Of a stretch of 64,000 nt of DNA, positions 11,673-21,526 are shown one piece after another. Positions within the stretch are counted from its first letter, which is position 1, and each line of letters starts with the position of its first letter. Below the pieces are notes generated by a model. That model ran no database searches, was not told where the DNA came from, and worked only from the letters and a program-made list of their open reading frames with translations. The stretch is from an uncultured Methanomicrobiales archaeon (GTDB lineage: Archaea; Halobacteriota; Methanomicrobia; Methanomicrobiales; Methanospirillaceae), in assembly GCA_903832665.1 (NCBI GenBank), contig CAILCG010000020.1:1-64000 (forward strand), in the 5' to 3' direction. The position numbers and the translations under genes were made by a program.

Positions 11673-11918
11673 TTAGATCTTTTCTGACCATGCGAGAAAG
11701 TTTGCATACACTTTCCTGGCACCCATGATGATTATTGCCGATACGATCATTAACGTGAGCAGGTAGAGAATCAATCCTGGAGCCATGGCCATATACTGCA
11801 CGAGAAAATTCGCCGTTGGAAATGTGCTGCTAAGAATTCCCAGGAAAAATGCTGTTATCAAATATGCGATGCCGGCAATCGTAAAAACCGTATAGAACAA
11901 TGCATGGTATCTTCCCAT
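11673..11918 (-). CDS. Small membrane protein, unknown function
   Basis: An 81-residue protein with two or three hydrophobic helices (FYTVFTIAGIAYLITAFFLG and ILYLLTLMIVSAIIIM) and a polar C-terminus. A strong ribosome-binding site, GAGGAGAG, precedes the ATG at 11918. It lies just upstream of the ABC exporter on the same strand (about 50 bases apart), so it may be co-transcribed. No family recognised. Confidence 0.65.
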   Translation of the reverse strand: MGRYHALFYTVFTIAGIAYLITAFFLGILSSTFPTANFLVQYMAMAPGLILYLLTLMIVSAIIIMGARKVYANFLAWSEKI

Positions 11919-12304
11919 TTTCCTCTCCTCATCTTTTTTTAGTCATCGTACCCGGGTCACAGGATTTGAGGGTAATTATTCACAGGAATTCCTCAACAGG
12001 GTTCTCCGGCCCCGTGTTGCCTGCCGGGCGGAAAAGACCGGTGCGGGACAAGAACGCGTCTCTCATGCATCCACCCAACGACTGGCCCTGACCGGGAGCG
12101 TGCCCCCCCTCGCGAGAGTGGGCAGGTGCATTCATACCCCGCGGAGCAGGCAGGGGAGGGACGGACAGGTGCCGGACCGTCCCGACGGATTACCATTGTT
12201 GACCTCAGCCAGGAGGGTCAGGAGTCCGGACGGTTCGAGAGGAAGAATTCCGTAAGGATAGGGTTGCTATCATTTTACCTCGCCAGGATGAATCATAAAC
12301 GCAG
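11919..12304. other. GC-rich intergenic region
   Basis: Between divergent genes. It contains C/G-rich tracts around 12000-12200 that could fold, but no covariation-style stem stands out and no ORF looks real. The right end runs into the inverted-repeat promoter element at 12305. Confidence 0.4.
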
Positions 12305-12334
12305 CGATGAGTGAAAAAATAATTGCACTCATCG
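12305..12334 (+). promoter_or_regulatory. Inverted-repeat promoter element, copy A
   Basis: Perfect 9-bp arms, CGATGAGTG at 12305-12313 and CACTCATCG at 12326-12334, with an A/T-rich 12-base spacer. They are followed at once by TCGTGCTTATCC and the start codon 30 bases on. This is the best copy of a motif seen upstream of several genes in the window; TTAT after the right arm may be the TATA-like box. Confidence 0.65.
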
Positions 12335-12363
12335 TCGTGCTTATCCGAACCGGTGGCCGATCT

Positions 12364-13281
12364 ATGATACCAATGATACTATGGCATTTTAAAAAAATCA
12401 GAAACTATGCTCTTTTGTCTCTTGTCCTTGCGGCGCTCCTTGTCCTGCCGGTGATGGGAGCCCTGCAATGCACGGGTGACGGAGACTGCTTCACCAGTCA
12501 CGCTTCGGATATCCCGGGCGCCGGAACTACTGCCGGCTTTGCACCCGGGAACTTTGGCTCGCGGAGCATTGTTATGGCCCAGCCTGCTGATGAACCGGAG
12601 TACTGGATGGCCCTCGACACGCCTGGCACTTCAACCCTGGGCGTTCTCACCCTTACCGGTACCACCAATCTTCCCGCCGGAACCAACCTCTCTGCCGGCG
12701 CGGGGCTGACGATCTTCCATCCAACACCCAGAAATTACAACTGGTCTCATGAAGTTGCAGCCGGAAATGGGATCGTTTGTTCCGCTGATGGCAACAATAT
12801 CTTTACTGCCACCGTCGACACCTCCCTCCTCTATCCCGGGGAGTATTACCTCGAAGTCCGCACCCGGGATCTTCCGAATGAGACATACGCGTGGGACTAC
12901 CGGAACCTGATCCCTGTCATCCCGTCAGCGCCCGGGAAGACCAATTACATCAACTGGTCAGCACTCAGCATCCCGCATCTCGCAGTCAACGAGAGCATCA
13001 AACCCGAGGTCAGTTTCTATGGGCGGATTGTTGAAGAGAAACGGGAATATCCCGGCGATATGACGTACGGATCGTTCAGGTACTGTGCCTGGGACGGGAT
13101 CTGCCGGGTATTTGACCGGAACGGAACGCAATATTCTGCAGCCTATCACGGGTATACCATCACTCAGGTGCCGAACAATTCCTGGATTGGCGCAAGGATC
13201 GAAAATGTCTCTGTGATCTCATTGAACGGCGCACCGATCCTCACCACGATCCATGAATACCGGTTCAGGTGGGAAGAATAA
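12364..13281 (+). CDS. Secreted protein of unknown function
   Basis: I place the start at the ATG at 12364, just after promoter copy A. An upstream GTG/ATG frame from 12307 reads through the promoter element. The product (about 305 residues) has a signal peptide (YALLSLVLAALLVLPVMG cut after GA) and an extracellular part rich in Asn/Thr with beta-sandwich features (STLGVLTLTGTTNLP, YYLEVRTRDLPNETY). It contains several N-glycosylation sequons (NLS, NWS, NES, NGT, NVS). It resembles the secreted domain proteins common in Methanomicrobiales, but no named family is certain. No membrane anchor is visible at the C-terminus (RFRWEE). Confidence 0.75.
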   Translation: MIPMILWHFKKIRNYALLSLVLAALLVLPVMGALQCTGDGDCFTSHASDIPGAGTTAGFAPGNFGSRSIVMAQPADEPEYWMALDTPGTSTLGVLTLTGTTNLPAGTNLSAGAGLTIFHPTPRNYNWSHEVAAGNGIVCSADGNNIFTATVDTSLLYPGEYYLEVRTRDLPNETYAWDYRNLIPVIPSAPGKTNYINWSALSIPHLAVNESIKPEVSFYGRIVEEKREYPGDMTYGSFRYCAWDGICRVFDRNGTQYSAAYHGYTITQVPNNSWIGARIENVSVISLNGAPILTTIHEYRFRWEE

Positions 13282-13513
13282 CGGTACCATCTTTTTCCGA
13301 CAAAGTGGAAGGTATCCCAAAAGGAAGGAAGAAATTCTTGTCAATACATTCTGTCTGACATCCAGATCGCAGTTACCCGGGACCTTTGTCCCGTATCCCG
13401 TTTGTTCCGGATGGCCAAACAAGCCAGCAATTTCCCTCTTGACCCGGTAATCGAATCCCCGGCGAAACCTGCGACAAGTTAGCGAATACAAAAAAATCCA
13501 TTCAGATACACCC

Positions 13514-15004
13514 ATGAATGCCATCTCTCCTGAAACCGGTGCGGTATTTCTCCTCTATCTCGCTGCCATGACCGGTATTGGTATCTTCTACTGGCAAAAG
13601 ACTGCATCCGTGAGCGAATATATTCTTGGCAACCGGGACCTGGGATGGTTTGTCACCGCGCTCAGCGCCGAGGCCTCGGACATGAGCGGCTGGCTCCTGA
13701 TCGGACTGCCCGGCCTTGCCTATGCCTGCGGGCTGCAGGCCGGGTGGGTTGCTCTCGGGCTCATTGCCGGGACATTCCTGAACTGGAAATTTATTGCCCC
13801 GGCCCTGCGCCTCTATTCACGCCGGGCCGGTGATGCACTGACCATCCCGGAATTTTTCCGGAACCGTTTCCATGACTCATCGGACCAGGTCGGCATCATC
13901 TGCGCTGTCTTCATCCTCATCTTCTTTGTCATTTACACCTCGGCCCAGTTCGTAGCCGGGGGAAAACTTTTCGAGACGGTCTTTGGGATCGATTACCGGA
14001 TTGCCATTCTTATCGGCTCGGGTATTGTTATTGCCTACACGGTGACCGGCGGGTTCCGGGCCGTCTGCGTGACCGATACGATCCAGGGCATTATGATGTT
14101 CTTTGCAATCCTTATCGTGCCGGTCACCGGTATGATCCTCATCGGCGGACCTGGTGCCGCGATCTCTGCCGTCATGCACGATAATCCGTATCTCCTCAAC
14201 CCGTTTGTCGGCCCTGACGGGACACCGCTCACCTTCATCGCCATCATTTCATTGCTCGCATGGGGGCTCGGGTACTTCGGCCAGCCGCATATCCTGGTCC
14301 GGTTTATGGCCATCAGGAAACCGGAGGAGATTCGCAATGCCCGGCTCGTTGCCACGGCCTGGGTCTGCCTCACGCTGGGGGCTGCAGTTGCTGTCGGACT
14401 GGTGGGGAGGGCTGTTCTTACCCAGCCCCTCCCGGGTACCGCATCCGAGACAGTCTTCATGGTAATGACCCTCGATCTCTTACCGTCTCTTCTGGCGGGG
14501 ATAGTACTCTGCGGGATCCTTGCCGCAATCATGAGTACGGCATCCTCAATCCTGCTCGTCACGGCGTCCGCGTTATCCGAAGATGTCTATCTGCCGCTCA
14601 TCCGGCCCCGGGCCTCCGGACTGGAGCTTCTCTGGGTCAGCCGGATCGCGGTACTCATCATTGCCGGCCTCGCCCTCCTGCTGGCCCTCAACCCGGAGAG
14701 TTTTGTCTTCTCACTCGTGGCATACGCATGGGCCGGGTTCGGCGCTGCCTTCGGGCCCGCGGTGCTGGCAAGCCTCTTCTGGCGCAGGACCACCCGGAAC
14801 GGCATCCTCGCGGGAATCATTGCCGGGGGCTTGACAGTTCTGGTCTGGAAACAGTTCGCCTTCTTTGGCCTGTACGAGATCCTGCCCGGCTTCTTCCTTT
14901 CGATGGCAGCAATCTGGATCGTGAGCCGACTGAGCCCGGTGCCGGCACCGGCTATTACCCGGGAGTTCGATCAGGTCCGGGAGGAGACGCGCCGGCTCGG
15001 ATAG
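13514..15004 (+). CDS. putP: Sodium/proline symporter
   Basis: A 496-residue member of the sodium:solute symporter family with about 13 helices. PutP-type features are SVSEYILGNRDLGWFVTALS near residue 35, AEASDMSGWLLIGLPG near 52, the TVTGGFRAVCVTDTIQG segment near 180 and GYFGQPHILVRFMAI near 256. It imports proline using the sodium gradient, as an osmolyte or nitrogen source in methanogens. The length is normal. It ends at a TAG followed by a short unrelated sequence, which shows that TAG serves as an ordinary stop here. Confidence 0.92.
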   Translation: MNAISPETGAVFLLYLAAMTGIGIFYWQKTASVSEYILGNRDLGWFVTALSAEASDMSGWLLIGLPGLAYACGLQAGWVALGLIAGTFLNWKFIAPALRLYSRRAGDALTIPEFFRNRFHDSSDQVGIICAVFILIFFVIYTSAQFVAGGKLFETVFGIDYRIAILIGSGIVIAYTVTGGFRAVCVTDTIQGIMMFFAILIVPVTGMILIGGPGAAISAVMHDNPYLLNPFVGPDGTPLTFIAIISLLAWGLGYFGQPHILVRFMAIRKPEEIRNARLVATAWVCLTLGAAVAVGLVGRAVLTQPLPGTASETVFMVMTLDLLPSLLAGIVLCGILAAIMSTASSILLVTASALSEDVYLPLIRPRASGLELLWVSRIAVLIIAGLALLLALNPESFVFSLVAYAWAGFGAAFGPAVLASLFWRRTTRNGILAGIIAGGLTVLVWKQFAFFGLYEILPGFFLSMAAIWIVSRLSPVPAPAITREFDQVREETRRLG

Positions 15005-15403
15005 AGGAACAGATCCGCCCGGGCAGGATCGGTATTTTGAAAAAACAAGAAGGATTTTTCTGCTCTGGGAAACGCGCATGAACGGGGGTTCTCACCTGGA
15101 ATTGTAAAATCGTATTTTATGAGGTTCGCCCGCATCGGCACCCTTCTTCAGGCACGATAGGACAGGAAGGTTTCCTGGATTTTCTTTTACGTCATTGATC
15201 CGCCGCACAGGAAGTCCCGTCAGGGGCGGCGGTGTTCATCATAATTAAAAAATGATTGGGAAAAAATCCCGGTAACCGGTTTTTTGATACCCACAATCCT
15301 TCAGAAAAACATCGTTTTCCGGTTACCGGCGAATCCTCGTATGCAAGGAGGAGAGTAACCCCTCTCACCCATCGGGAGACTCACTCCCCTGCCGGTAGTC
15401 CTC
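15005..15403. other. Intergenic region with GC hairpin
   Basis: Lies between converging putP and the response-regulator gene. It holds a 7-bp stem CCGCCGC/GCGGCGG at 15200-15206 and 15226-15232, and runs of T and A that could end transcription from either side. No gene is supported. Confidence 0.4.
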
Positions 15404-16336
15404 CTATTCCAGGATGGCCCCGACAATATTGCCGGCCATAAGAAGCGCCTCCATCTCACCATCAGACCAGAGGCGGGGAACACTGGAAGAGAGGGTGACA
15501 AAACCCCAGAGTGAATCATCTTTGAAGAGCGGGAGCATGGCAAGGGACGAGATTCCGCACTTCTCAAAAAATTTCCTCTCTTCATCGGGGAATTTCCCGA
15601 TATCGCCGGCAATGGCGTTCCCGCTTGTCAGGAGCGTGCGCCAGAGGGAGGTGGTGAAGGTAAGGGGCGTACTGTCTCCTGAGGGATGGGGCAGGGTATG
15701 CGCAGTCCCCGGTGCAAACCAGATGTGCTGGATATTTGACTCGCCCATGGGATCGTTTCCCGGCTTCATCCGGAAGATCGCCACCATATTCGCGTCAACA
15801 GCAAGGCCGATATGTTCGAGAATATCGAGGATTCCTTTTTCCAGGATTTCAGCCTGCCCGGTTTTTGCCCCGCGGCTCTCTCTCTGGTGCCGCAGGAACC
15901 ATTCGATGGCAAAACTTATGGCAAAGAGAATGGTATCGCGCTTTTTTATCTCCTGCTCCATCAGGTGCCGGTGGAGCGCGAGTTCAATGGCGGAATACAA
16001 CTCCCGTTCATTGAATGGCTTGAGTATGTACGCAAACGGTTCGGTGGCCTTCACCCGCTCAAGAGTCTCATCGTCCGCATACGCGGTGACAAAGACGACC
16101 GGGATATCATGGTTTTTCCGGATCCTGCGGGCAGTCTCAACGCCATCGAATTCTGAACCTTCCAGCGAGATATCCATCAGGATCAGATCCGGCAGGTTTC
16201 TTTCCACAGAATCCATGGCTTCGCTGCTGCTGCAGGCAGTCTCGGGGACATGATACCCCATGCCCGAAAGGGTAACACGCAGGTTTTCTGCAACAATCAC
16301 CTCATCTTCCACCACAAGAATGGATGCACTGGTCAT
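15404..16336 (-). CDS. Response regulator with receiver and GAF-like domains
   Basis: 310 residues. The N-terminal receiver domain has the acid pair E10/D11, phospho-acceptor D55 (in LILMDISLEG) and Lys near 107 (FAYILKPF). A short helix follows, then a GAF domain (about 165-310, ending LLMAGNIVGAIL) that may bind a small ligand. There is no DNA-binding domain, so output is probably through protein interaction. It overlaps the histidine kinase upstream by four bases (16333-16336), so the pair is translated together and is almost certainly a cognate two-component system. Confidence 0.9.
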   Translation of the reverse strand: MTSASILVVEDEVIVAENLRVTLSGMGYHVPETACSSSEAMDSVERNLPDLILMDISLEGSEFDGVETARRIRKNHDIPVVFVTAYADDETLERVKATEPFAYILKPFNERELYSAIELALHRHLMEQEIKKRDTILFAISFAIEWFLRHQRESRGAKTGQAEILEKGILDILEHIGLAVDANMVAIFRMKPGNDPMGESNIQHIWFAPGTAHTLPHPSGDSTPLTFTTSLWRTLLTSGNAIAGDIGKFPDEERKFFEKCGISSLAMLPLFKDDSLWGFVTLSSSVPRLWSDGEMEALLMAGNIVGAILE

Positions 16337-17772
16337 ACAACACCACCTTTTCTGGCCAGGGGAATGGTTAAGGTAAATTCCGTACCGCTCTCCCGTGAGA
16401 GTTCAACGGTGCCCTTCAGCTGCCGGGTGAGCATCTGCACCAGGTGGAGGCCGAGAGATTCGGCATGTTTCCAGTCCAGTGACGCGGGAATTCCCTGGCC
16501 GTCGTCCCGGACTTTCACGATCATGGTATTTTCATATATATCGCCACTGACACTGAGATTCCCTGGCTGACCGTTCGGGAAGGCGTACTTGAGGGAGTTG
16601 GAGACCAGTTCGTTCATGATAAGTCCAAGGGGAATTGCGGTATTGATCGTAAGGGGCAGTTCATTGACGGAGATAGTGATCCGGACCCGGGTCTGGTCTA
16701 CCCCGTAGGTGATCATCAGGTTGGTAATCAGGTTCTGGAGATACCCGTGAAAATCAATGGAGCTCAAAGAATCCGACTGGTAGAGTTTCTCATGGACCAG
16801 GGCCATGGACTTGACCCGGGTCTGGCTATCGATAAGCGCTGATTCCGACCGGGGATCATCGGTCTTTTTTGCCTGGAGGAAGAGCAGGCTGATGATCACC
16901 TGGAGGTTGTTCTTCACCCGGTGGTGAATCTCCTTGATCAGGATCTCTTTTTCTACAAGAGAACATTTGAGTTTTTCTTCCGCCAGCGATCGCTGCTGGT
17001 TTTCTGCAAGGAGTGCACTGTTGGCCCATTCCAGTTCCCGGGTTCTCTCGGCAATCCGGCTCTCAAGCCCGGTGTTGAGCAGGGAAAGTTCTTCTTCAAC
17101 GCGTTTGCGTTCAGCGATATCTTTTAAGACGAGAATAAAATATTTGGGCTTTCCCGTATCCGTCCTGACTGCGGAAAGAGAGATCTGGCACCAGACCAAA
17201 GAATGGTCGGACCGGGTGATGAGCATCTCTCCGGAATACTCCGGTAAATTTCCCCGTAGTACCCCATTGATCGCCTCGAAATGGAGCAGGTGATCGTCAG
17301 GGGGAATGATATCCCAGATCGATCTGCTGACCAGTTCACCCTGGGTGCATCCGAGAATTTCCGCAAATTTCCGGTTACACCGGTCGATCGTATCGTTGGT
17401 GAAAAATTCCACGATCCCGACAGCGGTCTGTTCGAACGTGACATTCAGGTGCTCCTCGCTCTCCCTGAGGGCTTCTTCAGCTTTCCTGTGCTCTATGATA
17501 TCTTTGAGGATCGCAAAAAGCCCGACCGCGACAAGGATGTACCCGAGAGTTCTCACCAGGATGAGGAAATTTTCCAGAACCGTCCCGTACCCCGTAAGCA
17601 GGATCAGGTGGGAGAGGGCAAAGAGCAGGTACGCTGCACCGAAATAGAGCGGGGTTGGCCTCCCAAGCCGGTAGTAACCCCACAGACTTATTGCGACAAT
17701 GGTAAGGCTCAGGATAATGTTGAGGAACAGGGTCGTGTCGGGGGTATTGAGGATGAACGTCAAAAGTCTCAC
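16333..17772 (-). CDS. Membrane sensor histidine kinase (PAS, HisKA_2 type)
   Basis: 479 residues. N-terminal membrane helices (about 12-100), one PAS domain (about 107-230, FEQTAVGIVEFF), a coiled coil, then the H-box EIHHRVKNNLQVIISLLF (His near 285) typical of HisKA_2/HWE-like kinases, and a HATPase domain (LIMNELVSNSLKYAFP, RDDGQGIP). It senses an unknown signal and phosphorylates the regulator encoded just downstream. The start is ATG 17772. The motif copy at 17854-17887 lies about 80 bases upstream and has a TATA-like TTTATT on this strand. Confidence 0.92.
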   Translation of the reverse strand: MRLLTFILNTPDTTLFLNIILSLTIVAISLWGYYRLGRPTPLYFGAAYLLFALSHLILLTGYGTVLENFLILVRTLGYILVAVGLFAILKDIIEHRKAEEALRESEEHLNVTFEQTAVGIVEFFTNDTIDRCNRKFAEILGCTQGELVSRSIWDIIPPDDHLLHFEAINGVLRGNLPEYSGEMLITRSDHSLVWCQISLSAVRTDTGKPKYFILVLKDIAERKRVEEELSLLNTGLESRIAERTRELEWANSALLAENQQRSLAEEKLKCSLVEKEILIKEIHHRVKNNLQVIISLLFLQAKKTDDPRSESALIDSQTRVKSMALVHEKLYQSDSLSSIDFHGYLQNLITNLMITYGVDQTRVRITISVNELPLTINTAIPLGLIMNELVSNSLKYAFPNGQPGNLSVSGDIYENTMIVKVRDDGQGIPASLDWKHAESLGLHLVQMLTRQLKGTVELSRESGTEFTLTIPLARKGGVV

Positions 17773-17853
17773 ACCAGGGTTGCCTGATTCACCGGTCTCC
17801 TTGGTTAGGAACCGGATTGTAAGCAGTGGTTCACCTTAAGGACGAATAAATCA

Positions 17854-17887
17854 GGCGTTGAGTACAAAAAAATTTTCACTCATCGCC
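17854..17887 (-). promoter_or_regulatory. Inverted-repeat promoter element, copy B
   Basis: GGCGTTGAGT (17854-17863) and ACTCATCGCC (17878-17887) are 10-bp arms with one mismatch around an A/T spacer. Read on the minus strand, the arm leads into GATTTATTCG and then the histidine-kinase gene. Read on the plus strand, it leads into GTGTTTATAG, with no clear gene downstream. Confidence 0.55.
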
Positions 17888-18621
17888 GTGTTTATAGTCA
17901 CCACGCAATTCTTTCCAGAGAATTTCCCGGTTATCGCCCTGCTTTTGACCCACCGGGGTAACTTTTTTACGCGGATCGAATCCGCTTGCAGGGGAAATAA
18001 ATGAGAGGCATACCGGTTGTTACGAAAGATCGAAGACAACCTCGTACGGGTTATGGCAGTCCATTTTGACGCAAGAGACACAGGCCCCGTATTCCGTCGC
18101 ACTCGCAACCTATAACTGAAATTTTTTTCATCCATTGCCGGGATTTTAGCTCCATCATGGATCCAAACGATAAGCGAACGAGCCCCTGTTCTCAATCACA
18201 GTGGTGCCCAATCAACCTCAACAATCGCGAGGCGGCCCTGACGTCGAGAAGACCAGCAACAATTTAATGAAATATATCTTTTCTTAGATAATCAAAATGC
18301 TCCGCGCCCCCTTGTCGGATTCCAGCCCGATACCGCTCATGAGGAACGCAAGGATATCCCTGCCATGAAGCAGACCCCAACGCCGCGTTCAATCATGACC
18401 AAGTCATTACGACACGCAACAACCCGGGGGAGCGGACCAGTCAGTACAGATCGCAGACCAAACCATTCCACACAAGATGGAGATGAAAGTATAGGCAAAA
18501 CTACCCGTGAAAAAATCCCTCCGGCCGGGCAATCCCCCCACGCGCCAGATGCAATAACACAATCGTTGACCACATCACCCGCTCGCAAAACGGGCCTTAA
18601 AAAATCCGGGAAGTTCCCGCC
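17888..18621. other. Gene-poor stretch
   Basis: Open frames here (17851-18195 minus, 18365-18625 plus) have skewed, polar composition, no family and poor starts, so I do not call them. The plus-strand frame ends in a four-base overlap with the gene at 18622, the only hint that it could be real. A TATA-like CCTTAAAAAATCC at about 18594-18606 suits a leaderless start at 18622. Confidence 0.4.
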
Positions 18622-18993
18622 ATGACCCTGGGACGCTTGGCACCCAAGGCCCTGAAGGACGCGATCCCCATCGCAAAGATGCGGGGCCTCATCCAGCTGG
18701 CCGCAAGGGGACCCGAGCGGATCTTCGATATCAACATCTTCTCGAAGATCCCGGTGTCGTACATCCGGGTGGGGTTCGCTCCCGAGATCCTCGCGTCGCT
18801 TGCCGAGATTTCCGCGGATTTCAAAGAAGAGATCCGGAGGCTGCGGCTCATTGCCCGGGATGCAGCCATCACGGTCGAGCTCTGGATCCGGTCCCGGCAC
18901 GGGACGTGGCGGTTCTTCCTGGTCACGGAAAAGGATCTCATCGAGCTGGACCGGAACGGGTGGCCGCTCCGGACTGCGGGGACCGCGAACTGA
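18622..18993 (+). CDS. Conserved-looking hypothetical protein
   Basis: 123 residues, soluble, no signal peptide. It is mixed helical with basic N-terminal half (KALKDAIPIAKMRGLIQLAARGP) and a C-terminal beta-type part (TVELWIRSRHGTWRFFLVTEKD). Codon usage with strong C/G at third positions fits the genome's real genes. I do not recognise a family. The TATA-like box 20-25 bases before the ATG suggests a leaderless mRNA. A T-rich tract at 19013-19025 may terminate it. Confidence 0.6.
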   Translation: MTLGRLAPKALKDAIPIAKMRGLIQLAARGPERIFDINIFSKIPVSYIRVGFAPEILASLAEISADFKEEIRRLRLIARDAAITVELWIRSRHGTWRFFLVTEKDLIELDRNGWPLRTAGTAN

Positions 18994-19152
18994 AGGCCGG
19001 GGCCGGAAAGTTTATTATTTTTTTTAATCGGGATTCGTACGGGATTTTTTTTGATCGGCCGTAAAATTTTGCCCTGTGGGGAATTTTCAATGAAACAATT
19101 GATCGCTCTGTGGGCTTGAAATTTTTTTACTCTCGTTTCCACGACCAGTCAC

Positions 19153-19260
19153 TAAAAACTACGGTAATAACGGTGAGGGTGAAGTAAGAGTCTCTTGAAG
19201 GGAGTCAGGGGAGTCACCCTCATAATGTCACCCCAAAGAATGTGTCTCCGTCGGAGAGTG
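19153..19260 (+). repeat. Possible third copy of an intergenic repeat
   Basis: The stretch with AATAACGGTGAGGGTGAAGT, CTTGAAGGGAGTCAGGGGAG and later GGAGAGTGGCC resembles, with many differences, the clearer copies at 37775-37904 and 62346-62478. The surrounding gap 18994-20117 has no supported gene. Confidence 0.35.
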
Positions 19261-20117
19261 GCCTTTTTCGGCAGGTGGATCAATCCGGGCCCGTAGGGGG
19301 CTCCGTTTGCCTGTTTTTCCAATCCGGGAGGCAACTAAGCCGGGAAACGCGGAGTTAAGGCCGGAATTAAGGGACGTTCTCCGTCAGGAAATGGGGAGGC
19401 AACTAACAACAGCGTTCTGATGGCCGAAAAGGAAGGTGGTGAGGTTTAGATCATTGGGTTCACTGCCGGAGGCTGGATTCTGGGAGTTTTGGATCAGGAC
19501 CATGACGGATCATTTTCAACATGCAGACTTTCTAAAAATCTAATCCGCCGCGGGGCGCTCTCCGGGTCGGCGGCCCATTCATCGCAACCATGGGAATGGA
19601 AACATCCGCCCTCCTCATCACAAGATCATATCCACAGCAAGCCCACCCTACCGGCCCCACCGGATCGCTTGTGGAGATCGACCGCGTGGGGAAACCGCTG
19701 TAATCCGGATGGATGATCGCATGAGCGGGCCGGGAAAAATTTTTTCAGTTTTTTATAACGGATTTTTTGTCCACGGTTTCCGGAAATTTTTCTGAACGAT
19801 TGTTTCTGAGCCGGGGATCTTCCCGCATTATTCAATCATAACCGGCTCGGGAAGAAAGTTTTTCTGCCGGGATTTTCAGCTGCCAACGGCACGCAGAGCA
19901 TCCCCAGAAGAAAAAGCCCGAGGACATACTGGATAGTTTTTCTCGTCATGCGAATGATTCTCCCCTATTTAGTACTCAGCCGCTTGCCGCGATCCAGTCC
20001 GGTCATCCCGGCAAGCAGATAGTGTACTTTCCTGAGAGATCAGTCAACCGAAGATACGATAGGACTTTTTTTATGGAAAAAACCAATAACTTTTCAGTTA
20101 ACTGCAAATTTTTTTTC

Positions 20118-20138
20118 ACTCATCGCTGTGTTTAACCA
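20118..20138 (+). promoter_or_regulatory. Promoter element, copy C (right arm only)
   Basis: CACTCATCGCTGTGTTTAACC after an A/T tract. It matches the right arm plus TATA-like portion of the recurrent element, but the left arm is degenerate. It lies 80-100 bases upstream of the secreted protein starting at 20222. Confidence 0.5.
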
Positions 20139-20221
20139 TTTCTGGAGAAAAATGTATGGAAATCTGTAACGGGATTTCATGGACCTGCACGCACGGTCAT
20201 ACCCTACGAAAAGGGAGCCAG

Positions 20222-21153
20222 ATGAAAATGTTAAAGATTTTTGTAATTGCCATTGCAGCAGCCTGCCCGTTTGTATGCCTGCCGGGTGTTAGTGCAACCG
20301 GCGATCTTGCCGGAAATGACGTTACCTCATCCACGGGCAATCACCCCATTACGGTGGATCAGGCAAAGAACAGTGTCCGCCATTTCATGGACGATATGAG
20401 TATCGATCCGGTCTTCAACCCGGATGTCAGTGATGTCAGCACGGGAAATATCTGGAACCTGTATTATCTCTCTGCAGGTAATGCAAGTTTCCGCGTGAAT
20501 GAGAATACCGGCATTGTCGAGTTCGCCCATTTTGATGACAACGGCGGGCTCACCCCGGATCCCGCGAACAGCCGCGACACTGCCTTTGAAAATGCACGGG
20601 AATATGCCGGGAAAAATATGATGGATTTTCCGGAAAGACCTGGAAACTGGTGATAGACAAGGTATACGAGTACTCCTACCCGAAGTACAATGTCACTGCA
20701 CAGAAGAATGAGTGGACCGTAGTAACCCGGGACTATGTTTTTGTATTCCGCGAAGTGAAAGACGGGGTCCTTCTTCCCAATATCGTCCAGGTCCGGATCA
20801 ACCCGACCACGGGAGCTGTCGAGGATTACTGGGGCGTTGACCGCATAGTCACCACCGGCCTGAAGAACACGATCTCCTTGGATGAAGCAACAACAATTGC
20901 AAAGGATCGTATCGTGGCAGAGCGGCCAAATGCGGATGTTGTGATCAACTCGTCAGATGGATACCTCGCGGTTGTCACCTGCAACAGGAATGGCCAGAAC
21001 CTGGCATGGGTCGTTGAAATAACCTACCACGCATGGGGCAGGGATTACGAAAGGAAAAATACGGTCTTTGTCAGTGCTGATGATGGATCGATCCTGACCG
21101 CCAAGTCGATGGGCGGAGAGATCTGGCCCGAGTCACGGATCAGCTCATTATAA
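20222..21153 (+). CDS. Secreted PepSY-like domain protein, frameshifted
   Basis: The ATG at 20222, with GGGAG before it, starts a signal peptide (LKIFVIAIAAACPFVCLPGVSA). Two open frames (20156-20653 and 20650-21153) join if the TTTT at 20636-20639 had one more T, giving MMDFSGKTWKLVIDKVYEYSY, so the gene is one protein of about 310 residues. Two or three repeats of the kind TVDQAKNSVRHFM / SLDEATTIAKDRI followed by RVNENTGIVEF / RINPTTGAVEDYWG / FVSADDGSIL look like PepSY units, which often inhibit secreted peptidases. Exact role unknown. Broken by a one-base shift at a homopolymer. Confidence 0.75.
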
Positions 21154-21526
21154 AAAAATGCAGGATTTGTCAGTGGATAACTGATCCTGCAGATCCCTTT
21201 TTTTTATTTCCGTACTGATTGGGATTCGGGTTTTTTTTGCGATTACAATGGTGCACACCATTCCACGGCCAGCAATTTTTTACGTTCACAAAATAGCGGC
21301 GGCAAATACGTGTTCTCAAGGAGTCGGGCCGTGTTCCATCTTCTCCGGGGACTCCCGTTGAATGCGAGAAGTTTCATAATTGTCCGTTGGGGGCTTGCGG
21401 ATGAAAAAACTTGAGGCGGTCAAAAAGGGACCGGTAATTATCCTTATCTCGCCACCTTTCCAATCATAATTAGTACAAAACCGACAGGTTCCCGCGGGGA
21501 ATACTCGGTCCATCCTTCCCGCAGGT

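Noticed and set aside
15200-15232. GC hairpin as a structured RNA
   Set aside because: Only a 7-bp stem between converging genes; more likely part of transcript ends or chance.
18365-18625. 86-residue frame ending in an ATGA overlap with the gene at 18622
   Set aside because: Highly polar and random in composition, no ribosome-binding site; the overlap alone is weak evidence.
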